Shown here piece by piece: positions 9,245-15,593 of a stretch of DNA of 15,593 bases. The notes under the pieces are model-generated. The model was not told where the DNA came from, ran no database searches, and saw nothing but the letters and a program-made list of their open reading frames with translations. Numbering within the stretch: position 1 is the stretch's first letter; the number at the start of each line of letters is the position of its first letter. The translations under genes and the position numbers were made by a program. The stretch is taken from NCBI GenBank assembly GCA_005893365.1, contig VBPB01000014.1:1-15593 (forward strand), written 5' to 3'. Origin of the DNA: Candidatus Eiseniibacteriota bacterium (GTDB lineage: Bacteria; Eisenbacteria; RBG-16-71-46).

Positions 9245-9248
<4 letters not shown>
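8454..9248 (-). CDS. livG: Branched-chain amino acid ABC transporter ATP-binding protein LivG
   Basis: 264-residue ABC ATPase that energises import together with LivF. Walker A GPNGAGKTT at 38-46, LivG-type Q-loop segment GITRTFQNIRLF (81-92), the LivG-specific signature LPYGQQRRLEIARAL (154-168) instead of LSGGQ, Walker B LLLLDEP (174-180) and H-loop EHD (H212); all intact. The start is the GTG at 9248, whose GTGA overlaps the TGA stop of livM by four bases. The frame stays open far upstream through livM (to 10220), but that stretch is out-of-frame livM and shows no protein character. The usual M-T-V-x-E-N-V after the Q-loop reads SRSCRDNV here, a local divergence only. Confidence 0.95.
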
Positions 9249-10234
<986 letters not shown>

Positions 10235-10235
10235 C

Positions 10236-11138
10236 TCACACCTTCTCCGCCGGCGGCTGGCCGAGCAGCCCGGAGGGACGCACCAGCAGGATCAGGATGA
10301 GTAGGACGAAGGCGATCGCGTCGCGCCAGGTGGGCGACAGGTAGCCCACCACCATGACCTCGGCGATGCCCATCACCAGGCCGCCCAGCACGGCCCCCGG
10401 GATGTTGCCGATGCCGCCCAGCACCGCGGCCACGAACGCTTTGAGCCCGGGCATGATGCCCATGTAGGGCTCGATCTTGGGATTCTGGAGCGCCACCAGC
10501 ACGCCGGCGGCGGCCGCCAGCATGGAGCCGAGCACGAAGGTGAAGGTGATGATGCGGTCCACCGAGATGCCCATGAGGGCGGCGGCGGTGTGGCTGTACG
10601 AGACCGCGCGCATGGCCTTGCCCGCGCGGGTGTTGAGCACGATGAAGCGCAGCGCCAGCATCAGCGCCACCGAGACCACCAGGATGATGATCTGCTGGTT
10701 CGAGATGGTCACGCCCATCCCGAGCGGGATGTTGGTGGCGCGGACGATCTGCGGGAAGAACTTGGGGTCCGCGCCGAACAGCAGCAGCCCGCCGTTCTCG
10801 AGCAGCAGCGAGACGCCGATGGCGGTGATGAGCGCCGCCAGCCGCGAGGACTTGCGCACCGGCTTGTAGGCGAACCGCTCGATCAGGAACCCGACCAGGC
10901 CGCAGCCGACCATCGAGATGAGGAGGATGCCGGCCGCCTTGAGGGGGTTGGGCTCGACCGCCGCCCCGGTGAGCCGGGCGGCGTAGAACCCGAAGAACGC
11001 CCCCAGCATGTAGACGTCGCCGTGGGCGAAGTTGATCAGCCGCAGGATCCCGTAGACCATCGTGTAGCCCAGCGCGATGAGGGCGTACCCGAGACCCAGG
11101 GTGACGCCGTTGACCAGCTGCTGGAGGAACTCGGTCAC
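10236..11138 (-). CDS. livH: Branched-chain amino acid ABC transporter permease LivH
   Basis: 300-residue permease partner of LivM. The N-terminal pattern GLGYALIALGYTMVYG (15-30) followed by INFAHGDVYMLGAF (35-48) is diagnostic of LivH. Further conserved stretches are TAIGVSLLLEN, RAVSYSHTAAALMGI (the EAA-like loop) and VLGGIGNIPGAVLGG. Start is GTG at 11138 (VTEFLQQLVNG), 28 bases after the livK stop, with only a weak GGAG further upstream. All hydrophobic segments appear intact and the length is standard. Confidence 0.95.
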   Translation of the reverse strand: MTEFLQQLVNGVTLGLGYALIALGYTMVYGILRLINFAHGDVYMLGAFFGFYAARLTGAAVEPNPLKAAGILLISMVGCGLVGFLIERFAYKPVRKSSRLAALITAIGVSLLLENGGLLLFGADPKFFPQIVRATNIPLGMGVTISNQQIIILVVSVALMLALRFIVLNTRAGKAMRAVSYSHTAAALMGISVDRIITFTFVLGSMLAAAAGVLVALQNPKIEPYMGIMPGLKAFVAAVLGGIGNIPGAVLGGLVMGIAEVMVVGYLSPTWRDAIAFVLLILILLVRPSGLLGQPPAEKV

Positions 11139-11166
11139 GGGCGCTCGCGGCTCCGGCGCGGGCCGA

Positions 11167-12378
11167 TCACGGATTGATCGTCGTGTTGTAGACCTTCTTC
11201 CCGCCCTTGATCTCCAGCACCATGGCCGGCTTGGTGGCGTTCCGGTTCTCGTCCAGCGTGATCACCCCGGTGACGCCGGCGTAGTCCTTGGTCGCGGCGA
11301 TCAGATCGCGGATCTTCTTGGTCGCCGCCTTGCGCGCCTCGCTCCCCGCCTTGGACGAGGAGAGCCCCTTGAACGCCTCGGGGTCCTGCTTGGACAACGT
11401 CTCCATCGCGCCGAACAGCACGTTGGCGGCGTCGTAGGCGAGACCGACGATGGCATTCGGGTCCTGGTTGTCGTACTTGGCGCGGTGCTTCTTGAGGAAG
11501 CCCTGGAGCCGCGGGTCGGGGTTGTCCACCGCGAAGTGGTTGGAGTAGTAGCAGCCCTCGAGGGCGTCGCCGCCGATGCCGATCAGCTGGTCGCTCTCCC
11601 AGCCGTCGCCGCCCAGGATCGGGACCTTGATGCCCAGCTCGCGGGCCTGTCGCGCGATGAGGCCGGCCTCGGTGTAGTACCCGGGCAGGTAGATCGCCTC
11701 GGGGTGCTTGGCCTTGATGGCGGTGAGCTGGGCGCGGAAATCCTGGTCGCCCGAGCTGTACGCCTGCTCGCCGACGATGGTGCCGCCCAGCCCGGTGAAG
11801 GCCTTGGTGAAGAACTCGGTGAGCCCGATGCTGTACTCGTTCTTCACGTCCTTGAGGATCGCCACCTGCTTGAGCTTGAGGTTCTGGGCGGCGAACTTGG
11901 CCATCACCGTGCCCTGGAACGGGTCGATGAAGCACATGCGGAAGATGTAGTCGCCGATCAGCGTGACCTTGGGATTGGTCGAGGAGGGCGAGATCATCGG
12001 CACGCCCGCCGCCTGGCAGATGGGCCCGCCCGCGATGCTCCGGCTGGAGGCGACCTCGCCGATCACCGCCAGCACGCGGTCCTGATTGACCAGCTTCTGC
12101 ACCACCGTCGCCGCTTCCTCGGGCTTGCCCTGGTCGTCCTCGGCCACGATGCGCACCGGCAGCCCGCCGATCTTGCCCTGCGAGCGGGCGGTGAGATCGT
12201 CCATGGCCAGCTCCACGCCGCGCTTGGTGGACAGACCGAAGTCGGCGTCGCCGCCGGTCAGCGAGCCGTACTCACCGACGACCAGTTCTTCCGGGGAGTT
12301 GCCCCCGCACCCCGCGATGCCCAAGGTGACGGTGAACGCCGCCGCGAGCGCGAGTCGCACGCCATTGCCTGATCGCAT
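11167..12378 (-). CDS. livK: Branched-chain amino acid ABC transporter substrate-binding lipoprotein LivK
   Basis: 403-residue type I periplasmic binding protein (ANF-receptor/Peripla_BP_6 fold) that captures substrate for LivHMGF. It begins MRSGNGVRLALAAAFTVTLG and has a lipobox IAGC with lipidation expected at Cys24, so it is membrane-tethered. Family patterns are clear: VGEYGSLTGGDADFG, AEDDQGKPEEAATVVQKL, VIGEVASSRS, GVPMISPSSTNP and the second-lobe segment GLAYDAANVLFGAM. The ATG at 12378 is chosen because AAGGAG lies 6 bases upstream and the lipoprotein signal starts here; the open frame runs 42 codons further up without protein character. First gene of the liv operon. Substrate could be leucine/isoleucine/valine, or another amino acid or amide, since this family is broad; specificity cannot be read from sequence. 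Confidence 0.95.
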   Translation of the reverse strand: MRSGNGVRLALAAAFTVTLGIAGCGGNSPEELVVGEYGSLTGGDADFGLSTKRGVELAMDDLTARSQGKIGGLPVRIVAEDDQGKPEEAATVVQKLVNQDRVLAVIGEVASSRSIAGGPICQAAGVPMISPSSTNPKVTLIGDYIFRMCFIDPFQGTVMAKFAAQNLKLKQVAILKDVKNEYSIGLTEFFTKAFTGLGGTIVGEQAYSSGDQDFRAQLTAIKAKHPEAIYLPGYYTEAGLIARQARELGIKVPILGGDGWESDQLIGIGGDALEGCYYSNHFAVDNPDPRLQGFLKKHRAKYDNQDPNAIVGLAYDAANVLFGAMETLSKQDPEAFKGLSSSKAGSEARKAATKKIRDLIAATKDYAGVTGVITLDENRNATKPAMVLEIKGGKKVYNTTINP

Positions 12379-12384
12379 GTCGAT

Positions 12385-12390
12385 CTCCTT
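12385..12390 (-). promoter_or_regulatory. Ribosome binding site deciding the livK start
   Basis: AAGGAG on the minus strand, 6 bases before the ATG at 12378. It rules out the longer open frame beginning at 12504. Confidence 0.8.
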
Positions 12391-12421
12391 GCCGATGACG
12401 GACGGACCGGGCGGGCTTGAG

Positions 12422-12434
12422 CCCCGAAACGGGG
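12422..12434 (-). other. Small hairpin in the livK leader
   Basis: CCCCG/CGGGG with a 3-base loop, in the presumed 5' leader of livK about 44 bases before the start. A second one, GCGGCA/TGCCGC with a 4-base loop, lies at 12456-12471. Short and GC-rich, so chance is possible; no T tract follows. Confidence 0.3.
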
Positions 12435-12436
12435 GG

Positions 12437-12517
12437 CCCGCGAGGTCCAGGGCGAGCGGCAACGCTGCCGCCGGATGTCGGGATGAGCCGGGAACAGGTA
12501 GCACGCAACCTCGCGGG
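12437..12517. repeat. Perfect 10-bp inverted repeat in the livK promoter region
   Basis: CCCGCGAGGT at 12437-12446 is the exact reverse complement of ACCTCGCGGG at 12508-12517, with 61 bases between. The right arm lies between the proposed -35 and -10 of livK and the left arm in its leader. This layout fits a regulator that binds two half sites, or a long-range RNA stem, but chance in a GC-rich region is not excluded. Confidence 0.4.
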
Positions 12518-12524
12518 GAAGCAA
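12495..12524 (-). promoter_or_regulatory. Possible sigma-70-type promoter of the liv operon
   Basis: Minus-strand TTGCTT (12519-12524), an 18-base spacer, then TGC-TACCTG (-10 at 12495-12500). Match to consensus is weak, but TGCTA before the -10 resembles the divergent amidase promoter. It would give a leader of about 110 bases. Confidence 0.3.
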
Positions 12525-12548
12525 GGCAAATGCGCCCGGCGACGCCGG

Positions 12549-12578
12549 TTGCCGCGCCGGAGCGCCGGCTGCTAGAGT
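12549..12578 (+). promoter_or_regulatory. Possible promoter of the amidase gene, leaderless type
   Basis: TTGCCG (12549-12554), 18-base spacer, TAGAGT (12573-12578) preceded by TGC. The ATG at 12586 follows only 7 bases after the -10, so transcription would begin at or next to the start codon. There is no Shine-Dalgarno, which agrees with a leaderless mRNA. Confidence 0.4.
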
Positions 12579-12585
12579 GCCGCGC

Positions 12586-14964
12586 ATGCGGGACGCCTCA
12601 CGCGCAGGGACGCGCCGTGCCGTCGTGCTGCCGCTGGCCGCGGCGGCACTCCTCCTCGGCGCGGGATGCGCGCGCCGCGCCCCGGTCCCGCCCCCCCCGC
12701 CGCCGCTGGCCGTCCGCTGGGTCCGCGGCTACGAGGGGCTCGCCGACAGCCTGAGCCAGGTGGACGCCCGCGGCCTCCCCGGACGCCGGATCGCGCTCGA
12801 CCCTGGCCATGGCGGCCACTTCCGCGGCGCCCTCGGGGTCCACGGGCTCGCCGAGGCCGAGGTCAACCTCCAGGTGGCCCTGAGGCTGCGCGACCTACTG
12901 GTCGCCCAGGGCGCCCAGGTGTTCCTAACGCGCGAGGACGACCGCGACTTCCTCTCCTCCGGCGACAGCTCGCTGCGCGGCGACCTGAGCGAGCGGATGC
13001 GCCGCGCCAACGTGTTCCACCCGGACCTCTTCCTCTCGATCCACCACAATGCCGACGCCGGCGGGGCTCACGATGTCAACGAGACCCAGACCTACTACAA
13101 GCTGGGCGACGACGGCCCTTCGCTGGACGCCGCCCAGGACGTCCATCGCGGGCTGGTCCACAACGTCGGCATCCGCCCCCAGAAGGTGGTGCCCGGGAAC
13201 TACTTCGTGCTGCGGAGCAGCGAGGCGCCGGGCCTGCTCACCGAGACCAGCTACATCACCAACCCCGACGTCGAAGGCCAGCTCCGCCTGCCGGAGAAGC
13301 AGACCCTCGAGGCCCAGGCGCTCTACATCGGCCTCGCGCGCTACTTCGCGCGCCCCCGGCCGGTGATCGCGGAGTTCGCGGCCGTCGCCCCCGGGGCCAC
13401 CGCGGGGGATTCGCTGTTCCGCGACCAGGACCCCTCGCTCACCGCCCGCGTCGCGGGCGACTTCGATCTGGTCGCCCTGCGCGTCGACGGCCTGACGGTG
13501 AGCCCGACGCGCACCGGCGACCGGCTCGCCTGGACCCCCGCTGCCGCGTGGCGGGGCGGCGATCACGACGCGACCCTACAAGTCCGGCTCGGCGGCAACG
13601 GGGCGACGCGCGAGCGCCGGCTGCGATTCGCCGTGGCGCGCACGGCCACGACGCTCGAGGCCCGCGGGTTCGGCCCCACCGGGCTCTCCCGCGCGCAGCC
13701 GGTCGCCGCGGTGCGTCTGGTGCTGCGCGACTCGAACGGCGCGGTCGTCGCCGACACGCTCGGGCCCCCGCAGCGGATCCGACTACAAGCCCGCCCCGGC
13801 AGCGGCATGCAACCGGCCGACACGGTGGTGGTGGCGCGCGACGGGGTGGCCTGGGCTTATCTGAGATTCGCGGGGGCGGCGCGCCGGACCGCGAGCCTCA
13901 CCGCCACCGACACCGTTCGCGCCACCGGGCGGCCGCCGCGCGTCCTCAGGGCGCGTCTCACGCTCGAGCCGCCGCGGCTAGACGGCGCGCGCTGGCGCGG
14001 CTTCGTGACGCTTGGGGCCGGCGCCGCGCCGCTGGCCGAGGTCCCCGGCACCCGCGAGCCCACCCCCCTCGTGCCCTGGTTGAACCGCGACGGCTTCGCC
14101 GTGCTCGCCCGCGGCCCGGACGGCACGCTCGCCGTGCCGAGGCTGGCGGGGTTCCGGCGCTGGGCCGGCGACGCGACGGCGCCGGGCTTCGTCCCGATCG
14201 CGGGCGGGGCCCTGCGCGGGCGGCGCATCATGCTCGACCCGGAGGGAGGCGGCGAGGACCCCGCCGGCACCGGCGTCAGCGGGACCCGCGCCGCGTTCGT
14301 CAACCTGGAGGTGGCGCGCATCCTCGCCGCGATGCTCGAGGCCGCGGGGGCCGAGGTGCGCCTCACCCGCTCGGGCGACTACGCGGTCTCCGACGCCGAG
14401 CGCGTGCGCGGCAGCGAGGACTTCGCCGCCGACCGCTACCTGCGCATCGCCCACCGCGCGCGCCGGTTCGGGTACTACGTCGCGAGCCCCGGCGGGCGCC
14501 GCTGGGCGGAGGGCTGTGCCGCGGCGTTCGCCTCCCTCGGCCTCCCGGCCCCGCCGGCGGCGGAGGATGCCATCTATCCCCTGCAGCAGACCTCCTGCCC
14601 CGCCCTGCTCGCCAGCCCCGGCCGCGTGGACTCGGCGGGCGACGAGGCGGCCCTGCTGGCGCCGGGGGCGCTCCGCGCGGAGGCCTACGCCCTGTTCCTG
14701 GGCCTGGCGCGGGAGTGGGCCACCGACGCCGCCTGGCCGGTGGATTCGCTCGAGGTGCACGACCCGGCCGGGGCGGCCGTCGCCGGGGCGATGGTCACCC
14801 TCGGCGACGCGCTGACGCTCGCGACCGACCGCTCCGGCCGCGTCCGGTTCGCGCGCACCGAGCCCGGCCCGATCGAGGCCGTGGTCGACGAACCGCGGTT
14901 CCGGGCGCGGGCGGTCCTGCTAGACTCGATGCGGGGCGCCGTGCTCGCCGGGCAAGGTCACTGA
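12586..14964 (+). CDS. Lipoprotein with active N-acetylmuramoyl-L-alanine amidase domain plus a degenerate second amidase-like domain
   Basis: 792-residue predicted envelope peptidoglycan hydrolase. The N-terminus has a lipoprotein signal (RRAVVLPLAAAALLLGAGC, lipidated Cys28) and a poly-proline stretch (34-40). Residues about 66-255 are an Amidase_3 domain with all key residues: zinc ligands H75 (DPGHGG), E92 (AEVNL) and H153 (SIHHNAD), and catalytic E220 (LLTETSYITN). About 258-450 looks like beta-rich, Ig-like modules without a clear family match. Residues about 545-711 repeat the amidase pattern (RRIMLDPEGGG, FVNLEVARIL, GAEVRLTRSGDY, ALFLGLAREW) but with G554, F571, A622 and S677 at the four key positions, so it should be inactive. 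A carboxypeptidase-regulatory-like beta domain closes the protein (about 720-785). The start is ATG 12586; an in-frame GTG at 12577 overlaps the -10. Function is cleavage of the amide between MurNAc and L-Ala; its role in division or remodelling is unknown. Confidence 0.9.
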   Translation: MRDASRAGTRRAVVLPLAAAALLLGAGCARRAPVPPPPPPLAVRWVRGYEGLADSLSQVDARGLPGRRIALDPGHGGHFRGALGVHGLAEAEVNLQVALRLRDLLVAQGAQVFLTREDDRDFLSSGDSSLRGDLSERMRRANVFHPDLFLSIHHNADAGGAHDVNETQTYYKLGDDGPSLDAAQDVHRGLVHNVGIRPQKVVPGNYFVLRSSEAPGLLTETSYITNPDVEGQLRLPEKQTLEAQALYIGLARYFARPRPVIAEFAAVAPGATAGDSLFRDQDPSLTARVAGDFDLVALRVDGLTVSPTRTGDRLAWTPAAAWRGGDHDATLQVRLGGNGATRERRLRFAVARTATTLEARGFGPTGLSRAQPVAAVRLVLRDSNGAVVADTLGPPQRIRLQARPGSGMQPADTVVVARDGVAWAYLRFAGAARRTASLTATDTVRATGRPPRVLRARLTLEPPRLDGARWRGFVTLGAGAAPLAEVPGTREPTPLVPWLNRDGFAVLARGPDGTLAVPRLAGFRRWAGDATAPGFVPIAGGALRGRRIMLDPEGGGEDPAGTGVSGTRAAFVNLEVARILAAMLEAAGAEVRLTRSGDYAVSDAERVRGSEDFAADRYLRIAHRARRFGYYVASPGGRRWAEGCAAAFASLGLPAPPAAEDAIYPLQQTSCPALLASPGRVDSAGDEAALLAPGALRAEAYALFLGLAREWATDAAWPVDSLEVHDPAGAAVAGAMVTLGDALTLATDRSGRVRFARTEPGPIEAVVDEPRFRARAVLLDSMRGAVLAGQGH

Positions 14965-15000
14965 TCGCAGGGTCAGGCGCGCCCCCCGGGGGCAGGTTCC
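14965..15000 (+). other. Short spacer between amidase and TonB-family genes
   Basis: 36 bases containing a near-palindrome of C and G (around 14979-14993) that could form a short stem, then GCAGG a few bases before the next ATG as a weak ribosome site. The short distance suggests co-transcription. Confidence 0.4.
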
Positions 15001-15593
15001 ATGACGCATGGCGTGCAGGCCTACTTCGACGAGCGTGCCCGGGCGGCGCGCCGCGTCTCGCTGCTGGCCTTGGCGCTCTCCGCCGTGACGCTCGTCCCCC
15101 TGCTCGCGCTCTCGCTGCCCTTGTTCCGGCGCCCGTTCACGGACCTGCTGCGCCGATCGGCCCGCTTCGGCTACGAGGGGCCGGACCAGTACGTGCGCCG
15201 CATCACGCTCCAGCAGTTCCAGGGCACCGGCCGCTCGGTGCGCAACCTGGGTGCGGTGGACACGCGGCATGAGCGGGCGGGCGGCGCGACGCTGGCGCGC
15301 CACTCCGCCGACCCGCGCGCGCGCGCCGAGACCCGCCCCGAGGCCGTCGGCGTCGGCCCGACCGAAGCGGACATGATGGCCCGCGCGGTGTCGCGGCTCG
15401 CCAACGTGCCGGTGGTCCAGTCGGAGGATCTGATCATCGAGCACGCCGCCAAGCCGATCTATCCGCAGATGGAGGAGGAGCGCGGCATCGAGGGCAAGGT
15501 GATGGTGCAAGCCCTCATCGACACCGGCGGCCGGGTCGTCGACGTCCAGTTGCTGGCGACCAGTGGCGTCCCGGCCTTCGAACGCTCGGCCGC
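15001..15593 (+). CDS. TonB-family energy transducer (3' end outside the window)
   Basis: Open from ATG 15001 to the window edge, 197 residues plus two bases. It starts with a basic amphipathic stretch and one membrane helix (about 20-42, LLALALSAVTLVPLLALSLP). About 100 residues of Arg/Ala-rich, probably disordered linker follow, and then the beginning of a TonB C-terminal domain: AKPIYPQMEEERGIEGKVMV (149-168), IDTGGRVVDVQLLATSG (173-189), FERSA, matching the family pattern P-x-YP ... G-x-E-G-x-V ... D-x-x-G-x-V ... SG. About 25-30 residues are missing at the end. TonB proteins link the proton-motive force to outer-membrane receptors, but many TonB-domain proteins in large genomes have other, unknown roles. 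The linker lacks the usual Pro-Glu/Pro-Lys repeats. Probably co-transcribed with the amidase gene 36 bases upstream. Confidence 0.88.
   Translation, partial: MTHGVQAYFDERARAARRVSLLALALSAVTLVPLLALSLPLFRRPFTDLLRRSARFGYEGPDQYVRRITLQQFQGTGRSVRNLGAVDTRHERAGGATLARHSADPRARAETRPEAVGVGPTEADMMARAVSRLANVPVVQSEDLIIEHAAKPIYPQMEEERGIEGKVMVQALIDTGGRVVDVQLLATSGVPAFERSA

Noticed and set aside
12379..12504. 42-codon N-terminal extension of livK
   Set aside because: A lipoprotein signal and an AAGGAG site place the start at 12378; the extension is leader DNA containing promoter-like sequence.
14921..14926. TAGACT inside the end of the amidase gene as a promoter for the TonB gene
   Set aside because: It resembles the amidase -10 (CTGCTAGAGT versus CTGCTAGACT) but has no good -35 and is in-frame Leu-Asp coding sequence; similar CTA codons occur several times in this gene.
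12666..15272. 868-codon open frame overlapping the amidase and TonB genes in another plus-strand frame
   Set aside because: Arg/Pro/Gly-rich shadow translation; the overlapping frames show clear amidase and TonB motifs.

Overview
This is a gene-dense, very GC-rich stretch of bacterial chromosome. The organism is diderm (Gram-negative-type). It encodes an outer-membrane secretin for a Tad pilus, a lipoprotein binding protein for an amino-acid ABC transporter, and a TonB-type energy transducer, all of which need an outer membrane or periplasm. Several GTG starts and tight stop/start overlaps fit a high-GC genome. The mix of genes would suit an environmental lineage such as Ca. Eisenbacteria, Gemmatimonadota or a myxobacteria-like group, but no marker gene fixes the taxonomy and I do not commit to one.

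Region 1 (1-7294, minus strand) is a Tad/Flp type IVc pilus operon. Read in transcription order it runs: Flp pilin, CpaA prepilin peptidase, CpaB/RcpC, CpaC/RcpA secretin, CpaE/TadZ, CpaF/TadA ATPase, TadB, TadC (cut by the window edge). Together these mature the pilin, polymerise it from an inner-membrane TadB/TadC platform driven by the CpaF ATPase, and pass the fibre through the secretin. The 450-base region upstream of the pilin (7295-7744) carries a good sigma-54-type promoter candidate plus several dyads.

Region 2 (7745-12378, minus strand) is a complete branched-chain amino acid (LIV/HAAT-type) ABC importer operon, livK-livH-livM-livG-livF. The genes are nearly contiguous; the livM stop overlaps the livG start (GTGA).

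Region 3 (12379-12585) is a 207-base divergent promoter region containing a perfect 10-bp inverted repeat.

Region 4 (12586-15593, plus strand) starts with a large predicted lipoprotein. It has an intact N-acetylmuramoyl-L-alanine amidase (Amidase_3) domain at the N-terminus and a second, clearly related domain at the C-terminal half in which the zinc ligands and the catalytic glutamate are all replaced. It is followed 36 bases later by a TonB-family protein that runs off the window. The tandem live/dead amidase and the leader of the pilus operon are the parts most worth following up. No tRNA, rRNA, CRISPR array, insertion sequence or phage gene was seen.
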